From NCBI GenBank assembly GCA_944470555.2, contig OX104127.1, positions 142,060,786 through 142,124,785 of the forward strand: a stretch of DNA of 64,000 nt. Reading direction: 5' to 3'. The translations under genes and the position numbers were made by a program. Positions within the stretch are counted from its first letter, which is position 1. The number at the start of each line of letters is the position of its first letter. Source of the stretch: Heterobilharzia americana. Lineage: Eukaryota > Platyhelminthes > Trematoda > Strigeidida > Schistosomatidae. The notes under the pieces are model-generated. The model was not told the DNA's origin, ran no database searches, and saw nothing but the letters and a program-made list of their open reading frames with translations. Below are positions 1-12,314 of the stretch, piece after piece.

Positions 1-771
1 TCCTTTGAACCAACCGGTCTACCTCCTGTCAGTGGTTCTTGGGCGTTTCAACTGCCAAACTGCCTTAGCTCTCGGTTCTCCTCGGAGGTCATTCCCCAGG
101 AAATATCTTTCCTGGTTATACATACGCATCTGGAGCTTACGGTTAAACTCGTTGGTCAAGAGCAGAGGATCAAGTGACAAGTGTCTGAAGGTGAGCCAAC
201 ATAAATTATCTTCCCTTTTCTATTCTGTCCTTTTGCTGCATTCAGTCTTCAACCCTCTTATTGTTGTTAACTACTTGTTTTCCCAAGAAGTTTATATCAT
301 AGCGACATGTCTGCCCAAAACGCTAGGTCTGAAGCTTTGACACGGATAACGCGGTCGTGCACAAAAAGGGCAGTAACACCCTAAACAACACACTAGTCTG
401 TACTAGAAGACAAACAGAGGTAGGGCAGAACACCGAACTTCTAAAGAAGTGGCCAACCCATGTTTCTAGAATTCCAGTCGCCATCAGACAGGTGACACAG
501 AGTAGCACTAGCCCGTCACAAACTAGTCCTATCTTGAGCAAGGATCATACCATGCCTGAAATAGAAGACGACGTAAAAGGCTTCAGAACAAGGCAGCCAC
601 AAGCAGTTCGCCACAATCCGTAGCACCTTATTCATGGAAGGAAGGCTGTATTACGACACCCGATGGCTGCAGTGTTTGCACCAAAGTTGTTTCGGTAGTC
701 GATGAGGCATTTGTCAACGATGGGCGCATTGCCACTGCGATACCAAAGTCCCCCGACAATACTATAAGCTG

Positions 772-2010
772 ATGAAGAGACAACCATGCAAGTGGTTCTG
801 GTACATCTGTCCAGAGTGCAGGAAAATGCCCGCACTCCGCACAGAAAGCCTGAAGGAGATGCTCTCCGCCACGCAAAAGCTACCAGCATCCTCGAATAAA
901 GTAGGGTTAACACCAAAGGATAACACAGAGAGACCTGGAAACAGACCTAGAGCTCCAGCTGTGGGCACGCCACCTCGCGTGGGGACCATATTAGGTCAAG
1001 TCTCCATACCCCCTACCCGGCCCCAGGGGACGTCAAGCGCATGGCCAAAGACATCGACCGCCGAAGCCTCTACGAAACCCATTCCGAACACCCCACACAC
1101 CGTGACTGAGAAACAACCAGTGGAATTACTCAAACCCATTGGGAAGTCGGGCGTGCCACCCACAACGAACCCAGGTCACAGGAGGACCAACTCGATCATT
1201 TTGTTCAACGTCGATGTATCGACAGACTCATTGTTGGTCGAGAGGGAACAATTTGACAGCCGAATGTGGACCGACTACTGTCAGATGCTGGGACTCCCTC
1301 CCCTCCCTGCAACTTTGTGTCGCCTTTCTCGAGGAAGCCATGCACCCCGAGATAAGCCACCCCCTTTACGTGTGTCCCTAAATACCGCCAAAGAGGCTGA
1401 AGACACACTCCTCCTCTCGCGACAACCGGACGTTGTTAATGCCTGTAAAATTCGGGCCAGGCCTGACAAGCCATGGTCAATAAGAGAGGAGGAGAGAAAG
1501 TCAGCGGTTGGAAATCCCAACAGAAACAACACTATAGTTGTACATGGGATTCCAGAATTGCCAAGTGACAGCTCGGTCAAAGATCGGTACTTTCACGACG
1601 TCCAACAATGGCAATGGCTCTCAACCAAAGTTGGTCTCAACAGTATACCGGCCAACAGCGTCAGTAGACTGCCAAGGCCAGCGCACCTGAAGACCATACC
1701 CAATCCCAGACTACTTGCCGTCCAGTTCGACTCATATGCCTCCCTCACAGACGTTCTGCACGCATGGTATAATGCGAAGGATCGCATGGGTGGCTCAATA
1801 CGTATATGTGAAAGTAAGCCTAGACCCACAAGGCAAGAGGAGAGACGGCAACCACCAAGACCTCTGGAGTCAGTGGTCGTCACACAGGCGCTGACCAGTG
1901 AGTTAGATACATCAAGTAAAGAAGCCACCACTGCTACAGCCCCCACCCAAGTTAAGAACAAAACACAAAAAACGGAACAATGCCAGTCCTATGAGGACTG
2001 GCGAGGCTAA
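772..2010 (+). CDS. Retrotransposon ORF1 protein (PHD-like finger plus RRM-like repeats)
   Basis: Open frame of 412 codons from ATG 772 to TAA 2008-2010. The reading frame is open upstream too (HCHCDT from 727), and another CxxC pair lies in a different frame at about 668, so the real protein began earlier and a frameshift broke it. Early residues give CKWFWYICPEC, the last part of a PHD-type zinc finger. Two similar units follow: residues ~130-215 (IILFNV start, CRLSR, LRVSLN) and ~255-350 (TIVVHGIPE start, VSRLPR, LLAVQF). Each has the strand-helix-strand look of the RRM-like domains of CR1 and L1 ORF1 proteins. The basic tail (RPTRQEERRQ) suits RNA binding. The likely role was nucleic-acid chaperone for the retrotransposon RNP. 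It is not a host gene: the endonuclease start lies directly downstream and no introns are seen. Confidence 0.65.
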   Translation: MKRQPCKWFWYICPECRKMPALRTESLKEMLSATQKLPASSNKVGLTPKDNTERPGNRPRAPAVGTPPRVGTILGQVSIPPTRPQGTSSAWPKTSTAEASTKPIPNTPHTVTEKQPVELLKPIGKSGVPPTTNPGHRRTNSIILFNVDVSTDSLLVEREQFDSRMWTDYCQMLGLPPLPATLCRLSRGSHAPRDKPPPLRVSLNTAKEAEDTLLLSRQPDVVNACKIRARPDKPWSIREEERKSAVGNPNRNNTIVVHGIPELPSDSSVKDRYFHDVQQWQWLSTKVGLNSIPANSVSRLPRPAHLKTIPNPRLLAVQFDSYASLTDVLHAWYNAKDRMGGSIRICESKPRPTRQEERRQPPRPLESVVVTQALTSELDTSSKEATTATAPTQVKNKTQKTEQCQSYEDWRG

Positions 2011-2082
2011 ATCAACCACGTAAGCGCTCATCCCTCGAAAATACACATCCAGACCTCCCCTCTCATCAGGCACACTCTAATA

Positions 2083-2335
2083 TGTATGTACAGCAACGTT
2101 AGGGGGCTAAGAGGGAAGGTAGCAAAATGAGGACGCTGCGTGAACATCAGCACTCCGACATCATATTCATCACCGAATCCTGGCTCTCGCCAGACATGCG
2201 TGTTGCTGGCATGGAACTCTTCCGCAGGGACAGGGAACATAGAGCAGGAGGGGGAGTGGCTATCTACGTAAACTCCTGTTTAAAGGCAAGGATGGTTAGC
2301 GATACGGCCTTAACCCAGCTCCCAGAGTCTCTATG
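2083..2335 (+). pseudogene. CR1-type endonuclease N-terminus (fragment)
   Basis: The frame starting MYSNVRGLRGKV is broken by a stop and frameshift at about 2126. It continues from ATG 2127 with HSDIIFITESWLSPDM and GGGVAIYVNS, the first catalytic blocks of the apurinic-endonuclease-like domain (Glu in ITESWL). Coding similarity stops near 2335, so the remaining endonuclease and all of the reverse transcriptase are missing. Confidence 0.65.
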
Positions 2336-2439
2336 GTGCTACTTCACTCTCTTCTTTATTCTCTCTTCATTCCTTTACCACTACCTTACTATTCTCTTTC
2401 AGGTACCTACACAGACAGGAGTCATGGCAGTTCTCTAAA

Positions 2440-3690
2440 CTTCCCAGCAACCCGTAGCTCCCTAATCACTCTACAAATTACAACCTACTAACCCACAAAA
2501 CATCCACCTCACCGAAGCTAAAAGCAAGAAAGCAGAGGGGATTTCCTCGTCCACTGCAGGAGTAAACCGAACAACTGGAACCAAGCCCTAAGAACTAGAC
2601 GCGAGAGATCAAAAACTACCAGTTTTCTACGCTCGCACTATCAATATTGGATATTGGATATTGGAAACAGACAGTCACCACCTCAAAAGCTATAAAAACG
2701 TAAACTACAAAGACTTCTGCTGCAGTCGAAGACGTATGGTCAAACACAAAGAACTCAGCCTCAACACCTAGAAGTGAGAGCTCAAAAATCTCAATTTTTC
2801 CCTGATCACACTTGATGCTGGATGTTGGTCCAGGTGATTGGATGGATCTACTGCGTCACAATCCGGCAGAGATATAGAACCACTTCGCATAATCTTTAAG
2901 CAAGTGCGAAAAAATCAACTAGTCTACGATAGATCATGTAACCGGGATTGGATATTGGACTTTGGTTCCTGACCTAGAAAGGGCTACACACTTTACCGCA
3001 ACCGGTTTGAATACATATATTTTTTGCTGTATTTTGGGGTTTCATAAAGCTGGTAATAGACTAGAGGAAGTTTTTACTAAACTAGCAGTTCGTCTAATTG
3101 TAAGAAAAACTTAGATGAGAGAAAAGCACAATATTATCAGCAATACAGACTTCTTTTGACTGAACTCACGCTTATTTCTTAAGGAGACGTCAATTCAGTT
3201 TTCTTTTTTAGGGATAATAAGTTAGAAAGCCGGTATTAGTTCTTGCAGTAGATATATTTGTCGAAATGCAAGTTCTTAGCACATAAGTGTCCATCTGGGG
3301 GACTGCTATCATTGGCTTTGGTAACACGTGTTGGTTGTTCGAACAAGAGAATCTGAGTTCTATTCATTTCTATGTGATTTTGACCGACCAACCCAAACTA
3401 ATTCTGTAGGGAGGATATCCCAAAGCAAGCCATGTTTTTAAGCTAAAGGTATGCCTAACATTTAGTCTATTCTACCTAAGGTCTAAGTTTTGTATGTGCC
3501 CTCTATGATCGATGTTACAAGTAAGTTTGAACTAATCAGTAGGTTGGTATTCATAAATATTTAGGACATATTGTGTAGTAGTCTGACCTCATCCTACTTT
3601 TAGCATTCCAGAGGATATAAATATACTAGGCTAGTGTATAGCGTTTGATGTCAATCAAACTCTTAGGTGAGACCATACAGTCAAGAATTA
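2440..3690. other. Non-coding stretch, little recognisable
   Basis: No convincing gene is seen. Short repetitive wording occurs at 2640-2990 (ATATTGGAT repeats). A weak tRNA-like repeat lies at about 3285-3410, with a B-box-like GGTTGTTCGAACAAGAG near 3330. The rest is AT-rich and unassigned. Confidence 0.5.
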
Positions 3691-3699
3691 TATGCTGAT

Positions 3700-5095
3700 C
3701 AGATTTGTTCCCTGTGATCATAACACAAGGATCTTTATTCTTTTTGAAGACTTGATCGATCGATGGTCGAGGCTAGTTAGACGGGATAATATCTGGTTCC
3801 CATACGCTAACCAAAGCTGCAGTTGGTCCAACCAATAAGCCTCGACCACCAACCTTAAGTACCCCTCTGTTGCCAATCCGTCAGGGCTTTCTGTGCTCAC
3901 TGCTGCTTATAGTCGTTGCGTAAATCCTGTGCATATCTTCATTTGAGTTGCTGATGCTGCTTACATTGTCTTCGAACATCAGGAATGCGTTCACATGCTT
4001 GCAGTAATTCAGGAAAAGCTGTTGAGATCCACTGACCCTTTCTAATCTTTTTTGAACGTCAGTCAGGTCTTTAGTGCCAATTTTGCAGCAAACGAGATGG
4101 TGTCAGGGCTGTTTAGAATGAGTGACATTGTTCTGCTGTAAAAAATGTCTAGCCAGTTCCTGGCTGAAAGCAGCCTCAGCATTCTTATCGTCGATCTGCC
4201 CTCGAAATGGTCTCGTTGCTATAGTTTTTTAATCCCTATTAAGGTGCAGGCATGCGCGTTATCAATGTTCAGGCACTTGCTCGAGAAGGAGTGGCATTTT
4301 CCACCGGCCCCCTCCAGCGGTAACAGCAATAGGGTTCACCGATAGGTTAAAGTTAGTGGACACCATCATAGACTGTCTCTATGTTTGAATTTCATGTTGT
4401 TCGGAAATAAGCAGTTTTCTGAGCACATTTGTGGCAGCTGATCACATTCGTCTACTCGTTCGACTGAAATTCCGAAAGTACTACCTGTTTTTCTGTCTGA
4501 CAGCCTACCTAGTTGTGCATTGAGATCAACTGCTACGACATCTAAAAATTTGGCCTTCAGTAGGAGGCTAGACAATTTTCTGTAGAATTCATGCTTCACT
4601 TCTTCAAAACTCCAGTCGGTGGGTGAGCAGGCAGAGATTACAAAGAGACCGATCAATATGGCTGTTTTTTCTAATCCTTACTGCAGCATTCAGTGGAGCA
4701 GCGTGCAGGCGACTGTCATATGGTGTCCAGTCTAGCCGTACACTTTCTCGCAGGAGTTGATACTATGTTTACACCTGCACAACCTCTAAAACTAGCCGTC
4801 TAATCTCTAGAAAGTCGAAAGATGAGTTTCACAGGTTTACCATGTTGTTTTGATCAGGTTAAGTGAATAACCACTTAGGTCCTGTATGCATAGCTCACAA
4901 ACACAGCACACATCCATGGGACGAGATACCCGGGATTTTGCGATCAAAGCTTGTCTGATCTTATGGAGAATGCGAAAATTGAAAGCCTCGATATGTGGGC
5001 TGAAGCATGCTTCCAGGAGACCACGGATGCTAATCCGTGAACTGGAATCGTTATCAAGAGCTGGAAAGTTGGAAGAAATCAAGTGACGTAAGAAT
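3700..5095 (-). mobile_element. RTE-clade retrotransposon fragment, inverted and decayed
   Basis: On the - strand, 5082-4837 contains a broken MDVCCVCE block. The stretch 4656-4366 reads VISACSPTDWSFEEVKHEFYRKLSSLLLKAK, then DLNAQLGRLSDR and FGISVERVDECD. These are the endonuclease blocks of the RTE copy at 5.2-9.2 kb, at lower identity. Below 4366 the fragment continues weakly through the endonuclease-RT linker to roughly 3700. It carries many stops, is clearly older than its neighbours, and stands head-to-head with the next element. Confidence 0.65.
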
Positions 5096-5189
5096 GTAAG
5101 AACAGATTGGAAGGTACAGATGTAGAAGGTAGATAATGATCTGAGAAAACCTATGTGTTAATGAAGTTGTGAGGGCATATGACACTCTC

Positions 5190-8100
5190 CACCCTACCGA
5201 TAGCTGCTGTCTTGATGTGGTGGTCGGGCTTGCATATCAAAATGACCCAAGGAGCTATGCTAGTAGAACACTTGTCCCCTCGAGGTCCTACCATACCAGA
5301 AAGGCTTGTTGGATAGTGGTTAGACGAAAAGCAGTTACCGTTGTGGTGTAAATTACTACACTATGATGGGGGTCTGAGGGCGAAGTCGTACTGCTACTAG
5401 CTGATTGGGTTGTGACAGCAATAAGGTGTTTCCCTTGGATAACCAGCAGTGCCATGCTGATGCTGCCTTCTCAGTGGAAGGGTGGGGTGGGGTTATAAAA
5501 GGTTAGCCCCAAAAATAACATCATACCCCACGGTCCACCAGGTTGGCGGTGTTGGTTCATTTGTCGTTTCCTTTCGACCATCCGGCCCCAAAAATACAGA
5601 AGTTCAAGATAATCATACTCAAAAGGCTACGTGTGATAGGCCTCCAGCAGATGTCGTTGGGCTCTGTGGTCACACAAATTTCTTTCGGGTACCTTAAGAA
5701 GAAACAGCCTTCCACAGTGTGGGCAGCCGGGAAGTGTCAACCACCCTCACAACTCGATCAGCACTCAAGTTTCTTCAGACTGTTATCCACCTCCCCGATC
5801 ATTACCTAATCTTCCTTCACGTCTCTCAACTAACGATACTGCATCATCTTCAATTTCTCCTAGCTCTGCAGCCTTTGGTAACGATCTGAGTTCACAAAAC
5901 AGTATTCTTGGTCTCCTTAAACCACGCTCCAAAGTACATATTGGAGCCCTCAATGTCCGCACCCTCCGTCAAGTTGTTCAACAGACTTCGTTGGCAAAGA
6001 CTCTAGCAGCTCGGGGCATGGATGTGTGCTGTGTTTGTGAAACACACATACAGGACCCAAGTGCAGTTATTCACCTAATCTCTCGCGGCCAATCTGATGA
6101 ATCGGCAAAATTCACCCTTCGAGTTTCTGGAGATTCGATAGCTAGCTCTCGTGGTCTTGCAGGTGTAGGCACATCATTAAGCACTAGGTCAGAAAACTCA
6201 CTACTAGACTGGATCCCAGTTAATAGTCGCCTCTGCGCTATCCGACTGAACGGGACAGTGAGAACTAAAAGGAATAGTGAAAGTCGCCGATGTCTCTTTG
6301 TAATCTCTGCTTACGCACCCACTGACTGTAATTCGGATGAAGGGAAGGACGAGTTCTACCATAAACTGTCTAGCATCCTCTCGAAAGTCAAACGTTTGAA
6401 CCTGGTGGTTGTTGCAGGTGACTTCAATGCACAGGTGGGTAGACTGAGTGAGGCAGAAAGGCACTTAGGTGGAACTTTCGGAATCTCAGCTGAACGTACA
6501 GATAACGGTGATCGCCTATTACGACTATGCTCAGATAACTGTCTATTTTTAGCCAGCACAAATTTCAGACATAAAGAAATACACTGTCTGATGTGGCGTC
6601 CACCGAGCTCAACCCAGCAACGGACACATAGACCACATTGCTATCAGTCATCGCTAGAGAGGATCGTTGGAAGACTGCCGCTCCTACTGGAGTATGTGTT
6701 TGGATAGCGACCATGCGTTGGTCCGAGCCCTTATATGCCTGCTTCTCAATGGATGTAAGAAATATTTGGCAACAAAACTACTGTGAGTGCTGGTGGACAA
6801 GGAAAACACCAGAGCCGTGTTCAGTGAGAAGTTGGCTAAGCAGTTATCAGAACAGCAGACTATCACTCGTCTAGAAGAAGCTTGGTGCCATCTTGAGTCT
6901 GCTATAAAAGCAGCACTGAAGACCGTAGCCGACTCGTAAATAGTGGCTAAAAAGAGGTATTGGATATCAGTAGCTTCTTCCGAACTAATAGATGCACGTG
7001 AACGCACCCTTCATGCTCTGAGTACAATGAAGAGCGAGCGCAACTTAAGAGTAGATTGAGGAAAAGTTTGCGCCACGACCGCGAACAGTGGTGGTCAGCG
7101 AAGGCTAAAGAGGTGGGAAAGGCAGTGGCGATTGGTAATAGTTGAGAGTTATTTATACTTATTAGTGAGACTGGGTGGAAAAGGTCAACGACAGTTAGTG
7201 AGGCTGTTGCGGAGAAGGAAGGGTCTGTGATTCACACTCAGGGGAAACGACTGAAATAATGGGCAGAACACTTAAAGGAACAGTTTAACTGGCCTCCAGC
7301 GACGATTGCGTTGCGGGCTATCCAGTCGGATCCTGAATGGGACACTGAGATATGCCCGCCAACACTAGGAGAAGTGGAGGAAGCAGTAGGTAGCCTGAAA
7401 CGAGGAAGGGCAGCAGGAGGACGAGACGGCCTACCTGCTGAGGTATACAAGGATGGTGATAGAGTGCTGTTAGTCAGGTTGACGAAAGTGTTAATCGGTA
7501 TATGGGAATGAAATACGATCCCTTCTGACTGGTCTAAATCACTGATTATCCCAGTCTTCAAGAAAGGTGAGAAGTCGTTTTGTGATAACCACAGTGGAAT
7601 CAGCCTGACGAACATAGTGTCCAAGATTGTAGGTTGTGTAATCACTAGACACTTGATTGGAGCTCGGGAACAGCAAGTCCGAGAAAACCAGGGAGTCTGT
7701 AGACGTTGGCGCAGGTGTATTGACCAAATATTCAGACTGCTCTAGGTTTTGGAACACAGGTACGCTTGGCAAAGCTCGACACTAGGTGTATTTGTCGACC
7801 TGAAGGTGGCATTTGACTCCTTTGATCGAGAAGTTTTATGGCGATGTCTTTCAGTGAGAGGGGTGCCGAGTGAGTACATCACGTTAGTATTAAAGACTGT
7901 CTACTTGAACGCTTGTGGGCGTGTTAGAGCCTATGGTGAGATGTTTGGAGAGCTGTTCTCGTTGAGTGGTGTCCGTCGAGGGTGCTGACTGTCTCTATTC
8001 TGATTCAATTTTATCATAGATATTCTTACGGAGATCTCCCTCTCGTCACCTGATTACACAGACGTTGACCTAATCGGTGGATAATTTTCGTTCGATGTAG

Positions 8101-9175
8101 AATATACAGATGACGTAGTTTTGTTAGGTGGAGACATTGACAAGATGCAGAGTCTTCTGAAGACTTTGATTGGGAATTTGAGAATGTTTGGGATGCGTTT
8201 CTCACCACTCAAATGCAAATATTTGCTCGAGGATTGGTGTTCAACGGTGCCTCAGGTAACAATGGAGAGTTTAGTGGTTGAGTGTGTTGACGACCTCACT
8301 CACTTGAAAAGTAGGATCAGTCCTACTCTGGTGGGTCAGTGGCCAATGAAATCTCTGCACGGATACAGAAGGCTCTAGTGGCTTTCGCCAACTTACGCCA
8401 CCTGCGGCACCGCCGTCGTATCCGATTGTCTATTAGGAGTGGCGTGTACTGCACAGCAGTCTGGTCTGTCCTACTGTGTGGCTGTGAAACATGGCCATTG
8501 AAAGTGGAAGACATGAGAAGGCTCCAAGTGTTTGACTTCTGTTGCCTTCGTAGTGTAGGCCATATTCCGTAGTGTCACCACGTGAGTGAGTAATGCAGAC
8601 GTCAGGTGTAGAGTTTTAGGGAGTAGAGGTAAGTCAGTCGACGAGGTTATTAACCTTCATCTACTGGGATAGCTGGTTGGGAGGTGTTACGTATGCCTAG
8701 TCGCTGATTGGCTTGTCACACAATGTTTGCCGAAGTAGGTGGAGGCTGTAAAAAGGGCCGAGGTGGCCAGACTAAATGATGGCGTCAATGTATGAAGTGT
8801 TTGAGTGTTGGTTTGAGCGATGTTGGGCGATGCAGACTAGGTGTTTGGTGTCCGTGGGACAAGAGGAACCAGTGGTTGAAGACTGACTCTAGGTGATCAC
8901 ATGGCTGAGAACCGATGTGAGTGGTGCAGATGTATACGCACACGCACACACACATTATCCTCATGTTAATGACGCTGTGCGGAATCTCAGCATTTTCTCA
9001 TTCTCCCTTTCTCTCTTTTCGTACTTTATATTTCTTCTGAGTGAATTTTCTTATGTTCATCTTTCACCTCACCGGCTTTTTACTGGATGTACTGATGTGA
9101 GGTGTGTTACCTCGGTATGTTACGTAATGCTGCTTGGTCCTGTGTTGATATTGATAATGATAGTGATACTTCCCA
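5190..9175 (+). mobile_element. RTE-clade non-LTR retrotransposon, near full length, inactive (copy 1)
   Basis: 5' UTR from about 5190, endonuclease at 5940-6620 (DVCCVCETHIQDPS, VISAYAPTDCNSDE, VVVAGDFNAQVGRLSE), RT at 7311-8300 (RAAGGRDGLPAEVY, FVDLKVAFDSFDREVLW, SGVRRGC, then the palm motif read as YTDDVVLLGG near 8100), and a C-terminal block at 8339-8900 (LLCGCETWPLKVEDMRRLQVFD). A 3' UTR ends in GTTGATATTGATAATGATAG near 9170. The GCETWPLK block and overall order are typical of RTE elements (SR2/Perere relatives). Many stops, for instance near 6938, 7058, 7145 and 7511, leave it dead. No clear target-site duplication was found. The nearest relative in the window is the copy at 18833-22764. 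Confidence 0.85.
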
Positions 9176-9404
9176 GCTGCCCATATCGTGTTAATATACT
9201 TCGTGAAGTAACTGCAGGAGAAACTGTATCAGTAATAGTGATGTATGGACCAGGAATATCTGCTTAAGGTCCGTCACATGTAGCTTTTTTTTTAGAAGAC
9301 TGAGGTTTAGCTTTGATTGGTTTCATTCTAGTTAAAAAACATGTACCACTGGTACTGGGCAACTGCAAGGCAACAAAGTGTACTGTTTTCAGAGTTGACC
9401 TTTA
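9176..9404. other. Unassigned spacer
   Basis: Between the 3' end of RTE copy 1 and the next RTE piece, no gene or repeat was recognised apart from a T-rich run near 9290. Confidence 0.4.
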
Positions 9405-9700
9405 ATAACTCCGCTTCCTAAAAAGAAGACAGCTTGAGCACGGAATGCTGGTCATCCACGTGGAACACACCTATTCAGACAACCAGCAGTACAATTTTAC
9501 CCTAGAACCCCGATCATAGTGTAGCTATTCTCGCTATAATGACAACTGCTTTTCGTCTTCACACTATCCAATAGATTTTTCTGGCACGGTGCGATCTCAA
9601 GGAAAAAATGTTCTCATTAGCATAGCTCGTCAGGTCATTATGATATCCAAGCCCGACAACCACGTCAAAGTAGCAGATACCTATGGGAGAAAAAATAAAT
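9405..9700 (-). mobile_element. RTE 5' UTR fragment, inverted
   Basis: The reverse complement matches the 5' UTR of the RTE elements at 5197, 12690 and 18837: the CCTTGACGTGGTGGTCGGGC-type start, the GCCAGAAAAATCTATTGGAT block and the CGAAAAGCAGTTGTC block. It ends without coding sequence. Confidence 0.65.
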
Positions 9701-10027
9701 CAACTGTCTCAGCTACCACGTGCACGTTCGTGCGGTAGTATATTAGCCACATCTGTTGTGTGAAGGCCAATGAGACTACTTGGCTGCTTAGACAACTGTA
9801 GTAACTACAGCGTTCAAACCCGACCCACCAGCTGAAAGAAAATCTCCCAAATCAGTAAGCTACACTTCCACCATCTGAGGGACCAGCTTATTGTATTTAA
9901 CGATCAAATGTTGTGCTGACAGTTTTTTGACTGCTTCCTCTGATTGACTCCTTATAGTCACTTTGCATTGGTAGGAAGTCTAATAAAATCTTCGATAAGT
10001 TCCTCAAGATAGTCTGTGGAGTCTATG

Positions 10028-10260
10028 TAGAGTTGTGGCTCATTGGTTTAGGGATATGACTTCCAACCGGTGGGTCACGGGTTCAAAAACCACTCCACCT
10101 ACCAAGGTTTAGGCAGCCAGGTGGTTTCATAGCCTGCGCACAATATATGTGGTTCGTTGCCTGCTGCATAAATGTGTACAAGATAGCTGAATGGATTTCG
10201 ATTTTCTCCAAGATAGTCGAGTTCCTAAATAAGTTTTTTTGAGCTGTAGAAGAAGAATTA
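10028..10260 (+). repeat. tRNA-headed SINE-like repeat (no hammerhead seen)
   Basis: A tRNA-like head GTGGCTCATTGGTTTAGGGA (A-box-like) is followed by a B-box-like GGGTTCAAAAACC about 30 bases later. A body then repeats in part, inverted, near 27400-27590 (GCCTACC and ACAGGTGTGGTTGGTT-type wording). Related tRNA-like heads appear at 3300 and 39340. No CTGANGA...GAAA core is visible. The following 10260-11240 stretch holds no recognised feature. Confidence 0.45.
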
Positions 10261-11245
10261 AAATAAAATGCCACCCATACTCTTACCCATGCCGCTATCG
10301 TTCAGACATAGTAGATTGTTAGGCATAGCTAGTTCCGAGTTTAAAGGGAAACATATTTCTCAGCAAAACCAACACAATAATTACTAGATTCGTTAATTAA
10401 TTCCCTTAGCTAATCGGGTTTGTTAAGCAAACTTTGTGGGTTTGTAAGGATATAATTTATGCCTTTTACTCTGAATTTGCTTACCAAGACCCCACTATTG
10501 TCTCGCCTGTTGCATAAATCAAATCCTCAGGTGTGTGGGTTGGGAATCCACTTACTTGTAGTTTACCGATAAAAAAATTCTAAATTGCCTCTGGCGGATT
10601 CTGTTGGACTACTTTCATTGATAAAAATGGTGTGCTATCGCTACGTGACACTTCTGACTTATTCACAGTGTATGCATTTTTTGGCGCTGGCGTTCTGGAT
10701 TTCGTATATATAGTCATTACATTTCACAGAAGTAAATCCTTCTGCATAAAAATCCCAAATTTACTCGAATTTTTGTACATACTTTTGACCAATCTTAGCT
10801 CGCATCGTATTAGGGGCTGCAGCATGCATTTGCATCAAACATTAGGTACATGGTTATTTTTTTTTTGGTACGTATTCCTCAGTAGGAATGTTCTTCACTT
10901 AAGCGTATCGATATAGATATGAGAGGAATTTAAAACAGTTCTCGAAGTGGCTGAAGTAGGCATAAAGTGATTGTTAGCTGAAAATTGATTTGGACTTGGT
11001 TGGAACGGTGCTGATAGATTCTGTATTCATTTGAATCCTAAATGTTTTACTTCTCCAGAAGTTCTGTATCATTCCGTTTATGTATGTTTCCAATAACAAT
11101 TTCTTTGACATTTCCTTTTATTGTGGTATGACAAAATGCAACAAATCTTCACATTTTTGGTACGAAAAATGTTGTACCGAGAAATTTCTTTCTTTTTGAA
11201 ATTCTGCACTGTAAACAACCTTGAATCTCAGATAATGGGCTGAGA

Positions 11246-11527
11246 TTGCTTTTTTTTAGTGGTAAAAGCGATGACCGTAAGAAAGGAAATATATTCTACC
11301 TGACCAGACATCGAAGGATGCATCGATTTATATCATCCTCTTTAGTTCTTACTCCGCCATCCAGTCGAACAGCACACAGGCAACTGTCAGCCGGGATCCA
11401 GTTGAGAAATGGTCTTTTTACCCCGTGGCTGATTGTTATATTATCGCCTAAATGCCCATTAGGATTGGTTGTCATATTCTCAGTTATTCGAAGTGTGAAT
11501 CACGTAAACACAACCACGTCCATGTGA
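11246..11527 (-). mobile_element. RTE endonuclease fragment, inverted
   Basis: On the - strand the stretch around 11470-11330 translates to pieces like FLNWIPADSCLCAVRLDGGVRTK, matching the LLDWIPVDSRLCAMRLNGTVRTK block of the RTE copy at 18833-22764. Ends are imprecise. Confidence 0.6.
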
Positions 11528-11889
11528 GGTCAGGTGAATGACCACATATATCCCATTTATATTTTTAAGAAACGGGACTCCATATATCAGAATTCCAACT
11601 TGTTTAACTTGAAAAAATGTACAGACATTAATCACTCTCGTTTGCAGTTCGAAGTGCCATTTATAGAGACCAGCTGCGTTATTTCTTGAATTTGAATTGA
11701 TATCATGGGCTGCAGAGCTCAAAGGAGTTGATAATAGTCAAAGCTTATTAGAATGAAGAAAGTTTTAAAGACAACTTTTAAGGTGGGTATTGAACGAAAT
11801 CAGTGTTTCATCATTATTAAACGAGGTAATTGTGATATTGATTTTCCAGTCTCACGTATTGTCAGCTTTCAATTTATACAGTTTATTGA

Positions 11890-12290
11890 AAACCTGGAGC
11901 ACCATGGTAGAATACAATTCTGTTTTAGTTGATTTATTTGATGTATCACGCAGTTGAACAGCATCACTTACTGGATTACGTTTCAGACACAATACTGATC
12001 CACCGTGTGTGACATAATAAATCAGCTAAGATGAAATTATTGAAAACCCCTAAATAATGTCATGGACAGATGTAATCTCGTTCAAATATGAGTTACATGG
12101 GTTATATAAGAGTAAAACTTGGTAGAGTAGAGTATTATTCCGTATTAGATTGTTTATTTGATATGGCACACTGCTGCAGTATTACTTAATACTGCATAAT
12201 TTTACATCACTATGTGTCAGATCAAATAATCTAGGATGGGTTATGTCTTGACTTATGTTGGAAATCTGAAAATTGTAATACGTATGTTTT
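11890..12290. repeat. Diverged ~150-bp direct duplication
   Basis: The stretch at about 11890-12055 (TGGTAGAATACAATTCTGT, TTGATTTATTTGATGTATCA, AAATCAGCTAAGATG) recurs at about 12118-12260 (TGGTAGAGTAGAGTATTATT, TTGTTTATTTGATATGGCAC, AAATAATCTAGGATG). The copies are clearly diverged and the origin is unknown. Confidence 0.4.
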
Positions 12291-12314
12291 TTCGTTACTT
12301 TTTCTTATGGTTCT

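Larger units (their letters stand above)
628..2335 (+). mobile_element. CR1-clade non-LTR retrotransposon, 5' part
   Basis: A truncated element carries ORF1 (about 668-2010) followed 70 bp later by the first ~85 codons of an apurinic-type endonuclease (2083-2335). The order of PHD-like finger and RNA-binding ORF1, then an endonuclease starting with SNVRGL and DIIFITESWL, is that of CR1-type elements; SR1 is the known schistosome example. Similarity ends abruptly near 2335 in a pyrimidine-rich stretch, and no reverse transcriptase follows. Frameshifts at about 670-720 and 2126 make it a relic. The first 620 bases show no convincing coding content and may be its 5' UTR or flank. The clade call rests on remembered motif similarity; the exact family is not determined. 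Confidence 0.7.

Noticed and set aside
10632..10916. 94-codon hydrophobic open frame
   Set aside because: AT-rich, Phe/Leu/Ser-rich, no motif, no splice context; consistent with chance.
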